Source of the DNA: Lepidodermella squamata
Lineage: Eukaryota; Gastrotricha
NCBI GenBank assembly: GCA_047495785.1
Contig: JBLDXI010000085.1
Location: 124,001 to 188,000 of the forward strand
Length of the DNA: 64,000 nucleotides
Direction: 5' to 3'
Part shown: positions 1 through 11,306 of the stretch, one piece after another
How the letters are laid out: every line of letters starts with the position of its first letter
Numbering within the stretch: position 1 is the stretch's first letter
The notes under the pieces: generated by a model
Told to the model about the DNA's origin: nothing
Seen by the model: only the letters and a program-made list of their open reading frames with translations
Database searches by the model: none
Position numbers and translations under genes: made by a program

Positions 1-1492
1 ATATCAGAAAAACCCAGCAAAACAGCGCTATTCTCATTCAAATTAATCTGGTAACTAAACAAGCCCTGGCAAGAATAAAGCATTGCAATCCGGTGAAATC
101 AGATGTGACAGAGTTAAACATTGGCAGTTTTCCGTAAAGTTATCCGGCTGCAGTGTCGAAGATGGCGGGGGGGACGGGGGGGATTGTCCCTGCTTCGAGC
201 CCTCGGGCTCGAAGCCTAACCACAGGGGGGACCCTTACGATTTTTTCCCTGGCCCCTACGGAAACTTGAGAGATGTAAGGGGGGACCCTTACCTATATCC
301 CCCTTTCGGCAAAATGTCCATCTTCTACACTGTCCGGCTGGCAAAGCGAGAAAGCCTCGAAAAGTGGCCGAATCTAGGGCTGGATGCTCTATTACACTTT
401 TAAACTAAACTACTGAAATTAAACTGAAAATCGTGTTAATGAGCAGATGTGACGCTATTAAGCGGCGCTATATTTGCTGATTGAGCAACTTGAGCAAACA
501 TTTCCATTGCGAGCGTGTAACAGTTCCATTTCACAATTTAAGCCATAGACATAATTTAGAGTGAATTATGTCTACGATGCCTTTACTAATCTGGTTACGT
601 GTGACGTATTTGTTTGTATTAGCTGCTGACTGGGACAAGCAAGCATCTTTCTACCTCGAGTATGAATCAAGAAAAAAATCTCGAGCGTTCTATGTTCAAT
701 GTACTTCGATGTTAAATTCAATCAGGTCATGCAATTGAGCGTTGAATTATCGCCAGGAAGTATAACACTCGACTGACTCATAGTTATCCGATGAAAAGTT
801 TTGCTTTTGAGTCACTACTGTCTTGGATGTTTGGCTTTACTATCATAGGGGTTTGAATAAAGCATGGTAAATATGTAGTGTTGATGTAGTGCTGTTAAAC
901 CAGCAGCGTTGACAGCTAAATTAGAATCAGAATCAACAAAACGAAAGGAATCGATTGCCAAGTGCCAAGTGAGTTGTGCCATGTTAATCAAATCACACGA
1001 TTCTTAGTTGAAATCACTTGTAATTTTGTCAAATACAGCAAACAATTTGTTTCCATCCCGCCGGCAACTCCGGGATCAAAGATCGCACCCTGGCTGAACC
1101 CTTTTTCGTAGTTGGCAAGACTTTTTATTGACGCTGTATCCTTCGTCCTCCGACGTAGATGCACCAGCCACCGTCTCACACCGTCTCAAAAGCAACCCTA
1201 CATCAAAGGAGAGGATCGCCACCGTCAAGACTCAAGACAATGAAACGTCTGATCGTCCTTCTTCAGACTTCCTAACCGGATGTTTTCAATCTATGCGTGG
1301 GAATTTCAACAAAGGTTCTGAATAATTTAATCCTCACGCATTGCATCAATATTATAAAACGAGAAAAAACACGAGTTGAAACCTAATAAATAAGAAAATA
1401 CTTGAACGAAAACAAAGCAACACGTAGTAAATGCGCATACGGGCAAGAGGAAATTCTTGCTTGACAGCTCAGTTTTCTTGTTTAATTTCAAA
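1..1492. other. Non-coding stretch with repeat fragments
   Basis: No gene is supported here. Two pieces are dispersed repeats: about 330-400 resembles 51075-51150 (shared cores CCGGCTGGCAAAG and GGATGCTCT), and 1003-1095 belongs to a family with copies near 14.54-14.61 kb (same strand) and 38.73-38.82 kb (opposite strand). The G-rich block at 165-305 repeats GGGGGACCCTTAC twice. Confidence 0.6.
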
Positions 1493-3470
1493 ATGCTTCT
1501 CTATTTAGCAATTGTAATCGCTTTCCTTGGGCTGGGATCTGAACTGGCCCTTGCTCAGGAAGATCTTGAATGCGGAGCTGCTACCTCCACATCTGCGGCG
1601 GAAGCAAGCGACTCAGCTGGCAGCCAGCCGGTGGAACCAAATGCCTACCCATGGCTAGTATGTTTCGATTGTAAATATTATTAATTCATTTAACAAAAAC
1701 AGAATGTTCATTCAAGGTTTCTCTTGAGATTCGCAAAAGGGGTGAAACATCAGCCTCGTACTGCGGAGCTTCCCTTATCTCGAAGCAATGGCTGATAACT
1801 GCAGCTCAGTGCGTTTCGAATGCCATTTCGTGAGTGCTTTAATAAATTCCCCTACTTATGACGATTCAGTGTTTGTTTGAACAGGATCAAGGCAACGCTA
1901 GGTCGCCATAATACCAGTGATCGTTTAAAGAGAGCCTACTATGAATCTTTCGTATCGCTACCACCTTTGGTGCATCCGCTATACAATAGAAATGAGAATG
2001 TATCCGACTTTGATTTCGCCCTCTTGCAATTGAAGAAGCCGCTGTCTAGGTTCTCGCAGCAGATCAAACCGATTTGTTTGCCTGACGCTAGAACCATGTG
2101 CCGAGCCGATTCAATTGATGGATGCGAGTCAGTTTTCGCTGTTGGCTGGGGTCGTTTCGAATACGGTATGATCTAACATCATACATAACAGTCGCCAGGC
2201 ATTCAGACCAAGAGGCCCGGGATTCGTTGGGATTTTGAAAGTAGGACATAGCCCCATTTCTATTTTTGTATTTTAGCCCAACCAAGATCTGAGATTCCGA
2301 GGAAAATTAATCTGCAGGTTCAGTCGTACGCAAATTGTTCGCAGGAGTATTCCCGCGACTCGAAGATGTGTTTCGTCACCGATAGCAGTGGCGTTTGCTT
2401 TGGCGATTCTGGGAGTCCACTCATGTGTTCGAAATCAAATAGGACTTACCTACTCGGTATAAATTCGAACAATGGTGATTCGTGCACGGCAGAAACGCCT
2501 GGCATCTACAGCAGGGTCTGCAAGATTCTGGATTGGATTTCGAACAACACAGATTTCCGAAGGCAGAGCAGCATCCCAGCAGTCCAGTCCTGTTCCGTGC
2601 CAAGCGTAACGGCGGGATTAGTCACCCGAGTGGGCCCAGAAACCTTCCGAGATACTGGGGCAGTTCTAATGCCTGAAGAAGTTGTAGAAAGAGGAAGTGT
2701 AGTGAGTGTTAAGTGCAACCTTGGTTACGAATACTCCTCTGTCTCAATTGCAACGTGCCTGCCTCCATTTCAACCGTTATTAAATGGAAGGTGTAACCCT
2801 ATAGGTAAGTAACATTGTATGTAACCAATTTTACTCACTGTTTGAATGTGGGTTGTTAAGGCTGCGGTTCCGTCCCCACGATCTGGAACGGCGACGTATC
2901 TCCTGGTCTATCGAGCTTCGGAGCCACTCGAACCGTATCATGCAATGAAAATTTCGAGATTCAAGGAAATGCTGCAATCTCGTGTCTATCGCACGCAACC
3001 TGGTCGCAGCCTGGGTATTGCGTTCTCAAAGAGTCTGTAAGTTGCTTTTATGCAATTAGCCCGATGTTTTTAACATTTCGTTCGGGTTTACGGGCATCGA
3101 TCAAATTCACCCTCAATCCGCAAGCTTTTGAAATTTCAAAATTCAAATCCAAATTAGATTTTTTGAGACGGAGTCAGGCGAGAAAATCTGCCACCGCATG
3201 TTCCCAGTGGGAATGGGGACATTTTATTCTGAGATCTAAAAATTCAGGGAAATGAGAAGATTTTCTGTCTCTTTGTCTATTTTTGGCTTGGTAAAACTGC
3301 ACGAAATTCAACCTCGCCTTCGCATTTTCATTTTTCATTTTTTGTTAGTTTTTAGGTGAATCTTTTCCACCAAAAGTCGCTAGAAGACGGGCTATAGCTC
3401 AAAGAAAACAGGCAAGAGTCCGCTTTCGAACGGATGTAGCACAGAGCGGGGTAGGACCGTGGAACTGGTA
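1493..3470 (+). CDS. S1-family serine protease homologue (His lost) with two sushi/CCP domains
   Basis: Secreted chymotrypsin-fold protein. Exons read as 1493-1657 (signal peptide MLLYLAIVIAFLGLG, ending ..AYPWL), 1717-1829, 1885-2165, 2277-2804 and 2861-3036, with a short last exon starting at 3349 or 3356 and a stop by about 3470. All junctions are GT/AG and keep the frame. The catalytic Ser (GDSGSP) and Asp (DFDFALLQL) are present, but the His motif reads ITAAQC instead of TAAHC, so peptidase activity is unlikely. After the protease domain come two Cys-rich blocks of sushi type (first ..VVSVKCNLGYEY.., second starting GCGSVPTIWNGDV). Such homologues often act as binding or regulatory proteins; that is family knowledge, not visible here. 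The last exon is ambiguous: acceptor 3356 gives a 13-aa tail, acceptor 3349 a basic 39-aa tail. Confidence 0.85.
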
Positions 3471-3662
3471 GGGGTAGCCAAAATCAACATAAGGGACTCC
3501 CTTTGGTCTTTGGATAAGCTCATCGTACAGACCGATGGAAATAGTAGGGATGATCCCTTACCATGCCTAGCTCGCGGGGATGTAGGGTCGTAGAAAATTT
3601 ACTGAAGAAAGCACGATGCATAGAGAATAGAGAATTGGGCACGATGATACACCCTACTCCCT

Positions 3663-5549
3663 GTGCTACTGTGCTGCTGTGTCTTCTTTATTAAGATCAG
3701 CACAGCATACGAGAGGCTGTGGGATGCAACAGCCGATGCGAAAGACGTGGCGCTAGTGAGACAACTGATTGCGCAGATCGACAATGCCACTGGCGGCAAG
3801 TTCGACCCGAACTGGCGCAACCCAAAGCTGGTCGTCTGCATTTTAAGGGAATACGATAACGATTATCTGCCACGGTATACGAAGTATACTCCCCTCCTTC
3901 ACAGTGTCATGTGTTCTAATCGGACGGAATCTGACCAGCGGGCGCTTATAGCTCAACTGTTGATCGAGGATCGTGGTGCTGACGTGAATTCCAAGGAGGC
4001 TTTTCTTGGTTGGACGGCGTTGATGATTGCGGCTATGAATGGGCGTGTCGAAGCTGTGCGACTGTTGCTGGATCACAACGCTACTATCGACGCAGAGGAT
4101 GACGATGGCTGGACGGCGTTGATGCATGCGGCTAGGAATGGGAACGTCGAAGTATTTCAACTTTTGCTGGATCACAACGCTACTATCGAGGCAAATGATG
4201 ATATTCGCTTGACGGAGTTGATGTTTGCGGCTGAGGCAGGGAACGTCGAAGTAGTTCGACTGTTGCTGGATCATAACGCTACCATCGATGCCAAGGATTA
4301 TGAAGGCCAGACGGCATTGATGCATGCGGCTAGGAATGGGAACGTCGAAGTATTTCGACTGTTGCTGGATCACAACGCTACTATCGACGCAAAGGATGAT
4401 CGTGGTTGGACGGCGTTGATGAATGCGGCTGAGGCAGGGAACGTCGAAGTAGTTCGACTGTTGCTGGATTACAACGCTACCATTGGCACCAGGAATTCCT
4501 TTGGCCAGACGGCATTGATACAGGCGGCTAAATTTGGGAACGTCGAAGTAGTTCGACTGTTGCTGGATCACAACGCTACTATCGACGCAAAGGATGATCG
4601 TGGCTGGACGGCGTTGATGGATGCAGCTAAGAATGGGCGTGTCGAAGTTGTTCGACTGTTGCTGGATTACAGCGCTACTATCGACGCAAAGGATGATCGT
4701 GGCTGGACGGCGTTGATGGATGCAGCTAAGAATGGGCGTGTCGAAGTTGTTCGACTGTTGCTGGATCGCAACGCTACCATCGAGGCCAAGGATAATGATG
4801 GCTGGACGGCGTTGATAAATGCGGCTACATATGGGCATGTCGAAGTTGTTCGACTGTTGATGGATCGCAACGCTGCAATCGAGGCCAAGGGTAATGATGG
4901 CTGGGCGGCGTTGATGAATGCGGCTACATATGGGCATGTCGAAGTTGTGCGACTGTTGCTGGATCGCAACGCTACCATTGACGCCAGGTATTTCTTTGGC
5001 CAGACGGCATTGATGTGGATGGATCGCAACGCGACTATCGGGGCCAAGACTGAAAATGGCATGACGGCGTTGATGTGTGCAGCTAAGAATGGGCATGTCG
5101 AAGTTCTTCGACTGTTGCTGGATCGCAACGCTACTATCGAGGTCAAGGATAATGATGGCTGGACGGCGTTGATGCATGCGGCTAGGAATGGGAACGTCGA
5201 AGTATTTCGACTATTGCTGGATCACAACGCTACTATCGAGGTCAAGGATAATGATGGCTGGACGGCGTTGATGCATGCGGCTAGGAATGGGAACGTCGAA
5301 GTATTTCGACTATTGCTGGATAACAACGCTACTATCGAGGCCAAGGATAATGATGGCTGGACGGCGTTGATGCACGCGGCTAGGAATGGGAGAGTCGAAG
5401 TAGTTCGACTGCTGCTGGATAGTGGTGCAAATAAGGATGTTAGAAATATAAATGGAAGAACAGCGCTCGATTTGGCGATTTGCAAAAACTACGAAACAGC
5501 CGATCTGCTGAGGTCGCGAGGAGCAAGTCGAGCGATGTCATCCTGCTGA
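3663..5549 (+). CDS. Tandem ankyrin-repeat protein, probably secreted (5' end uncertain)
   Basis: One open frame of 628 codons made almost entirely of about 14-15 33-residue ankyrin repeats (GWTALMxAAxxGxVEVxRLLLD). The frame has no in-frame ATG before a stop just upstream; the apparent start is GTG, so either a 5' exon is missing or the start is elsewhere. The first residues (LLCCCVFFIKISTA) look like the hydrophobic core of a signal peptide. Nearly every repeat contains an N-A-T glycosylation sequon in the loop (HNATIDAKDD), which fits an extracellular or lumenal protein better than a cytosolic one. It ends in a capping repeat (SGANKDVRNINGRTALDLA) and a short Ser/Cys tail. Neighbouring repeats are nearly identical at DNA level, implying recent expansion or gene conversion. 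No function can be named. Confidence 0.75.
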   Translation: MLLCCCVFFIKISTAYERLWDATADAKDVALVRQLIAQIDNATGGKFDPNWRNPKLVVCILREYDNDYLPRYTKYTPLLHSVMCSNRTESDQRALIAQLLIEDRGADVNSKEAFLGWTALMIAAMNGRVEAVRLLLDHNATIDAEDDDGWTALMHAARNGNVEVFQLLLDHNATIEANDDIRLTELMFAAEAGNVEVVRLLLDHNATIDAKDYEGQTALMHAARNGNVEVFRLLLDHNATIDAKDDRGWTALMNAAEAGNVEVVRLLLDYNATIGTRNSFGQTALIQAAKFGNVEVVRLLLDHNATIDAKDDRGWTALMDAAKNGRVEVVRLLLDYSATIDAKDDRGWTALMDAAKNGRVEVVRLLLDRNATIEAKDNDGWTALINAATYGHVEVVRLLMDRNAAIEAKGNDGWAALMNAATYGHVEVVRLLLDRNATIDARYFFGQTALMWMDRNATIGAKTENGMTALMCAAKNGHVEVLRLLLDRNATIEVKDNDGWTALMHAARNGNVEVFRLLLDHNATIEVKDNDGWTALMHAARNGNVEVFRLLLDNNATIEAKDNDGWTALMHAARNGRVEVVRLLLDSGANKDVRNINGRTALDLAICKNYETADLLRSRGASRAMSSC

Positions 5550-6625
5550 CGTGGCCCACAACGTTTGACAGCGTTCAGTTGGAACAGATATGGATCATTT
5601 GACTGCATACTTGTATACTTAATCTGCATACTTCCTGAATTTTCCCAATGCGCTGATTATAATTGTTCTTTTATCTCGAAGGATTTCACAGTTTTCAATC
5701 AAGCTGAATCCTTGAAGCAAAATATTATTACACCTTTTTTCCTTTGCAATTTCATTATTTTTATTAAAGAAAAGCGCGTTTATTTTTTCATGATTATCAG
5801 CGTATTCATTATTTTATTCATTTTCTTACATTTTTCTACCTAAGGATTTACTCGATCTTCGAAGGTTCGCTGTATGCGAATACGAAACCCGAATTGGATG
5901 AATTATATATCAAATTGAAGCTAGAGATCTGATCTATCTAGCTGTGAAATTAGAATACTGGATGCCATTTTGTTCTTGAAGGTATTCAACGTTTTAGCTG
6001 ACTGGTTGTTCGGAAAGTTTCTTCTGATTTTACCTACAGTAACGTTTATTTTTCAACAAATAACTACTAAGGATGCCGGGGGGAACCCTCATACTGTCAC
6101 CGTTTGTGAGTTGACAAGTTGTTTGTTTGTTTGTTTGTATGCCGCCAGTGTGCGCACAATCTATGCACGCCTCTCGCGCACGCTTTAAATTACATAGGTT
6201 TGGTTTTTGGATCTAAAACTAGGCGATTGCTTATATTCTTACGTGTTTGTATGACAATTGAGCAACGACAATTCGGCAATTCGGCAATATTTTGTTATTC
6301 GATCGAAAACTCGAAACTTGCCAAACGACTAATGGTACCTCGCACCCTGCTCCGCTCGCATAGCCTTTTTACCCCTAATATTCTTGCTCAATGCAGGACA
6401 TAACATTTTGTCCCGTTCTCGGACTTTATCACTCTTTCTCAAACGTGAATTTATTCCTGCCGAGTTGTCGTTTCCCAATATCCAGTGATTTTCATCATAT
6501 CGAGTTGTCGTTTTGCCGAATTGTCGTACCGAGCTGTCGCACGTTGAATAGCCGCTTGCTCCATTGTCGCCCCACCTCTTTCTAGCGCTGTCTTGCGCTG
6601 TCTGTCGATGTTACTCACGAGTTAC
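5550..6625. other. Non-coding stretch after the ankyrin gene
   Basis: No gene recognised. It contains the left arm of a 160-bp inverted repeat (5765-5935) and AT-rich sequence; the part around 6240-6560 is rich in scattered TTGTCG/CGACAA words. Confidence 0.5.
5765..5935 (+). repeat. Left arm of inverted repeat (partner 8866-9036)
   Basis: About 160 bp are nearly identical to the reverse complement of 8866-9036 (shared core CTACCTAAGGATTTACTCG). Together the arms bracket a 3.3-kb segment that includes the re-inserted ankyrin piece. No transposase was recognised between them. Confidence 0.8.
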
Positions 6626-6766
6626 GCGATAAGTTTTTGAATCCCATTAAGCCGTTGAACGAGTCTATCGCCCTTGAGCTCTCAGACTGCTATCACAGGA
6701 AGTTTGTCGCGTCCGAAAACGTTATGCAACGAACTGACCTAACAAACTCTCTTGAACTCCCAGAAC
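6626..6766 (+). repeat. 141-bp direct repeat, left copy
   Basis: Identical to 7339-7479. The two copies bracket the inserted ankyrin fragment; they share AAC and GCGA microhomology with the ends of the insert. Confidence 0.9.
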
Positions 6767-7342
6767 GCTACTATCGACGCAAAGGATGATCGTGGTTGGA
6801 CGGCGTTGATGAATGCGGCTGAGGCAGGGAACGTCGAAGTAGTTCGACTGTTGCTGGATTACAACGCTACCATTGGCACCAGGAATTCCTTTGGCCAGAC
6901 GGCATTGATACAGGCGGCTAAATTTGGGAACGTCGAAGTAGTTCGACTGTTGCTGGATCACAACGCTACTATCGACGCAAAGGATGATCGTGGCTGGACG
7001 GCGTTGATGGATGCAGCTAAGAATGGGCGTGTCGAAGTTGTTCGACTGTTGCTGGATTACAGCGCTACTATCGACGCAAAGGATGATCGTGGCTGGACGG
7101 CGTTGATGGATGCAGCTAAGAATGGGCGTGTCGAAGTTGTTCGACTGTTGCTGGATCGCAACGCTACCATCGAGGCCAAGGATAATGATGGCTGGACGGC
7201 GTTGATAAATGCGGCTACATATGGGCATGTCGAAGTTGTTCGACTGTTGATGGATCGCAACGCTGCAATCGAGGCCAAGGGTAATGATGGCTGGGCGGCG
7301 TTGATGAATGCGGCTACATATGGGCATGTCGAAGTTGTGCGA
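6764..7342 (+). pseudogene. Re-inserted 579-bp copy of ankyrin repeats
   Basis: Bases 6764-7342 match 4374-4952 of the ankyrin gene in every line compared, at a constant offset of 2390. The copy starts and ends mid-repeat, keeps an open ankyrin frame (about 190 residues) and has no start or 3' end of its own, so it is a gene fragment. It is flanked by the 141-bp direct repeat, so it looks like filler DNA captured at a staggered break. Confidence 0.9.
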
Positions 7343-7479
7343 TAAGTTTTTGAATCCCATTAAGCCGTTGAACGAGTCTATCGCCCTTGAGCTCTCAGAC
7401 TGCTATCACAGGAAGTTTGTCGCGTCCGAAAACGTTATGCAACGAACTGACCTAACAAACTCTCTTGAACTCCCAGAAC
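7339..7479 (+). repeat. 141-bp direct repeat, right copy
   Basis: Identical to 6626-6766. It can be read as an open frame (..DKFLNPIKPLNESIALEL..) but no family is recognised. Confidence 0.9.
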
Positions 7480-9570
7480 CGCCGAGTTCTCCGTTCTCCG
7501 GTGCGTGGTAGCCGATAATGTGCGTTGCCTTGAGACTCTAATAACTAACTGGTTTTATGCCATTTGTCCCATTTTCTAGTAGGGAACTGGTGGCAAGTGG
7601 CAACTTTTCTTATACTGTCGTAATACAGCGATTGCCGCAGTTTTACGAGGTTTTCACGGCAAAACGTCGTAAAACTTCGCAAAAACACAAAAAAAACATA
7701 AAGTTTGGCAAAAACTTGGCGATTGCTGATTATCGCGATCAACCACCCTATATCGTCGCTGTGTCGGGGATATCGTTGGTAGCGCGTCAGAAGGAACCTC
7801 TAGGCTTGTTTACATGAGGCGGTAAAAGTCAATGCGGTCGAAACAATTGTCTATATCCAAATTTACTGGTGGTAATCGACTAGCTGCTGTAAGTTATTAC
7901 GCCGTTCGCCGAATCTATTGCTCTCTCCGTCTCCGGCGCATGGTTGCTGATACTGTGAATCGCCTTGAGACTTTTGTAACTCCCTGGTTGGAGGCCATTA
8001 TTCCTATTTTCTACAAGCGAGAAAACGGTGTTAAGTGGCACTTTCGTTGTACTCTGGGGCACAGCCTGCGGTACTTTTCCTGGGGCACAGCCTGCGGGCT
8101 CAGAACGGAATAGATCTGATCTAAGCCTAAGCAGCAGTTGTCTGTGACGGCAACAGTTAAATGTCGTCAATGTCAGTGGGTATGTGATTCCGCAAAGTTA
8201 TTATCTCGAGTCAAGGGCTCAGACATTGTGTAACCAAAAGCTACCTTTCCGGAGGCACAGTCAAGGTCTCAGAACGGAATCGATCAGGCTCGAGCAACGC
8301 TGTCGCTTGCCAAGCATGCATTCGTTGTTGCGCGCTTAACGCCACTACGAGGATAACGCTTGCTAGATAATGCCTTTGCCCGATGATTTGGAGAGGTTGC
8401 TGCCAATCTTGATCGCAGTTAATTGCGGCATTAGAGCAGTTCGAGCCCGTCCCAGCAGTGTACAGATTGAACTACTAGTATTGTTGTCATCAGTCTCGAT
8501 GGTTCCCCCCGGCGCTACTGCAACAGCTAAGCTGTTGCTGTGGCCAATTATTCTGTTACTTAGTCTTCGCTAATTTCATCATTTCATCATGAAACCAAAG
8601 CAATATTTGGGAAAACTACCTCAGCATCCGGGTAAGCTATTGCCCAAAATGCTACTAAAGCTCAATTTTTCGAAGTTCCATCGCTTCTACTCGAGATATC
8701 ACCTTCGCCTGATTGTTCTTATCATTTTTGGAGAGGAGGGAGGGGCCTTATACCTATAAAATATAAAAACTACCCAAGTAAAACATCTTTGCAGTTCATT
8801 CTAGTTACTCCTTAGTTTCTGCGAAACAAATAATAATTTTGTCGATCTGATCGCATATTTGAAAAGATCATATGTCTAGCTTCAATTTGATATATAATTC
8901 ATCCAATTCGGGTTTCGTATTCGCATACAGCGAACCTTCGAAGATCGAGTAAATCCTTAGGTAGAAAAAAGTAAGAAAATGAATAAAATGAATACGCTGA
9001 TGATCTTGAAAAAATAACCGCGTGTTTCTTTACACCTTTTCCATTTGCATTCTACCGCGGCACAATTGCATTTTGCCGGTCTATATTTAGCATGAACTTG
9101 TTCACGTGAATGATGGCTGTTTATTTTTGCGTCTTCTTCGTCGTCGTATTCCACTTCTATGGCAATGATGGTAATGAATGAATTTTATTGCTCTTGGCAC
9201 TGATCAGTAGCTAAATATAGCACACTTTTATTACGCTGATATCGGTTGCGCCAATTTCGTGTTGTAATATGTGCAGAAATTTGCGATTTATAGTTGAATG
9301 AAACAATAGACAGGGTAAAAATTAAAGAGCAAACGTAATTTATTACCAGATTTCACTTCAAATTTTATAAATTTATAAATTAATTTCAGTCTTATAAATA
9401 GCGATAATTTATTAGACAATGAACATCTGCTGATTCCATCCGAGAACTGAAAAATTAAAAATTCAGATTTGTGTCTTTGATCGAAGTTGAGACGGCAATC
9501 GACAAGCTTTCTTACAAATCGACTACTGGTTACGATGGCGTTCCGGAATGCATCGTGAAAGTGGTGAAAA
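7480..9570. other. Non-coding stretch
   Basis: No convincing gene. It contains a short tandem repeat (TGGGGCACAGCCTGCGG twice, 8054-8098) and the right arm of the inverted repeat (8866-9036). The open frames are short, with no recognisable domain. Confidence 0.5.
8866..9036 (-). repeat. Right arm of inverted repeat (partner 5765-5935)
   Basis: Reverse complement of 5765-5935 with a few mismatches; the match ends abruptly on the inner side. Confidence 0.8.
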
Positions 9571-10631
9571 TAATCACCACTGTTATGTAGCTTGCTCAAT
9601 ATATACCTCATTTAACTGTCTTATCCATGTTAACTTGACAGCATAGACAAATAATAAGAGACTGGACACTCTTGCCTTTGCAATACTGCCGAAATTATTC
9701 GAATTTACAATTTAAAATTCATCCTTAAGCACATTAAACACATCCTTAAGGAAATTTACGAATTTCAGCCCTCACTATATCCTGGCGTTGCAAAGACAGT
9801 TTTCATCGGTTGTGGACGAGCCGTGGCCATAAAAGGCAGTAGCTTACGCTCTATTCAACCATATAAATTTTGAAGCTGTAACATAAATATTTCCTCAAAA
9901 ATCAGGGCTTTAAAAACTTTGAGAGCCTGCCCTGCAATTTGCCCCATCTCGGAATCAAGAATGGTACTAATGGGATCGATGCAGAATTGTATGAGCTTTC
10001 TTTTGATACCAAAATCATGTGGTGCATGGAAAGTTGCACTAGATCGTGAAACCTTATCTCTGCATCGTGAAAACACAAGGCGCAATTAAAACACAAAGTT
10101 AGTGTGCAGATAAAAAAACAAATTCGATCTACCTCAAATTGGATTAAAAAGACACTTCATCAAATTTGCTTTTTCGTTTTTATTAAACTGTGAAAGCCCA
10201 GGTAAATACGCACCTCATGATTTTGGTATCAAAAGAAAGCTCATACAATTCTGCATCGATCCCATTAGTACCATTCTTGATTCCGAGATGGGGCAAATTG
10301 CAGGGCAGGCTCTCAAAGTTTTTAAAGCCCTGATTTTTGAGGAAATATTTATGTTACAGCTTCAAAATTTATATGGTTGAATAGAGCGTAAGCTACTGCC
10401 TTTTATGGCCACGGCTCGTCCACAACCGATGAAAACTGTCTTTGCAACGCCAGGATATAGTGAGGGCTGAAATTCGTAAATTTCTCGAACGATGAACATT
10501 CGAATAATTTCGGCAGTATTGCAAAGGCAAGAGTGTCCAGTCTCTTATTATTTGTCTATGCTGTCAAGTTAACATGGATAAGACAGTTAAATGAGGTATA
10601 TATTGAGCAAGCTACATAACAGTGGTGATTA
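9571..10631. repeat. Large imperfect palindrome (about 1.06 kb)
   Basis: 9571 to about 10027 and about 10212-10631 are reverse complements of one another with few mismatches and one block in the left arm around 9700-9765 that differs. The centre (about 10030-10210) is unique. The right arm is the 3' flank of the pseudogene at 10641; similar sequence lies just after the stop of the parent gene (15431-15460). The left arm is therefore probably an inverted duplication of that 3' flank rather than a transposon. Confidence 0.85.
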
Positions 10632-11102
10632 ATGGCCGCATTAGACTGAAAGTACTGGCGAGAAAGCAGCGCAGTTCACCTCGAGGCGTTGCATTTCTTC
10701 TTCAGGTACCACTCGGCCGACAATGCTCATGCAATTCATCTGACCGACAAGCGGGTCACCGATAGGAGAGCTGAAAAGCAACATAATGTAGCAATTAGAA
10801 AGCCTAGGCAGTGGGCGAAGTAGGATCCTCGAACTAAGGGGGATTTCAGGGCTCAAGTTTTGGTAGACCAAGGGACCACTGTGGTCTTTTTGTGTTTCGC
10901 CGCTTTTTCTGCCGAACTGGGGGTACTTCCCGCCCTGAGCGTAGCCCCGCTTGTGATTGACAATGTTTGGACTCAAACATTCTAGATTTAAAAACGTTAA
11001 AACACGTTGTAGTATGACTCAGGCATTGTTGGGACAGTCACATTGCTAGGCGGTGGTATGATATCGCTGCATATTCAAATCCAGCCTTAAATCTTAAATT
11101 GT

Positions 11103-11205
11103 TCTACGATTCTACAGCTTGGAAATCTTCTCAATAGTTATGACAGCTGTACCGAAGGCGTGCGTGAATTGAATTGTACAGTTGTTTCGCGTTGATTTGC
11201 TCAGC
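11103..11205 (+). repeat. Inverted copy of exon 2 of the parent gene inside the pseudogene
   Basis: About 100 bp read as the reverse complement of about 19470-19575, including the splice acceptor, the whole 42-nt second exon and the donor (GAAGGC then GTG). It lies in opposite orientation to the surrounding pseudogene. Confidence 0.85.
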
Positions 11206-11258
11206 ATTGCTCGGCACCAGAATGCTATTGGATAGATGCTGGTAGCACTTCCTTCGAA

Positions 11259-11306
11259 GCTACTTTTCTTGCTACGCGTTGTACAACACGTAGCAAGAAA
11301 AGTAGC
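11259..11306. repeat. 48-bp near-perfect palindrome
   Basis: Arms of 24 nt (11259-11282 and 11283-11306) with one mismatch. The right arm is native LamG coding sequence; the left arm replaces the sequence that the parent gene has at this place. Confidence 0.9.

Noticed and set aside
83-403. 106-codon open frame at the window start
   Set aside because: It begins at TTG, crosses G-rich repeat sequence and shares part of a dispersed repeat with 51.1 kb. No domain or splice context.
3843-5485. Long minus-strand open frames opposite the ankyrin repeats
   Set aside because: They are shadows of the repeat sequence; the encoded protein is low-complexity and mirrors the repeat period. The plus strand has clear ankyrin consensus.
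3037-5549. Fusion of the S1-sushi gene with the ankyrin frame into one gene
   Set aside because: The S1 gene has a plausible short last exon with a stop before 3470, and no donor linking the two in frame was evident. Transcript data could still change this.
9855-10085. 76-aa open frame inside the large palindrome
   Set aside because: It exists only because of the inverted arms; no conserved domain and no splice signals.
10641-10976. 111-aa minus frame including the last LamG exon
   Set aside because: Only the last 42 codons (after an acceptor near 10790) align with the parent gene; the rest is intron and repeat sequence.
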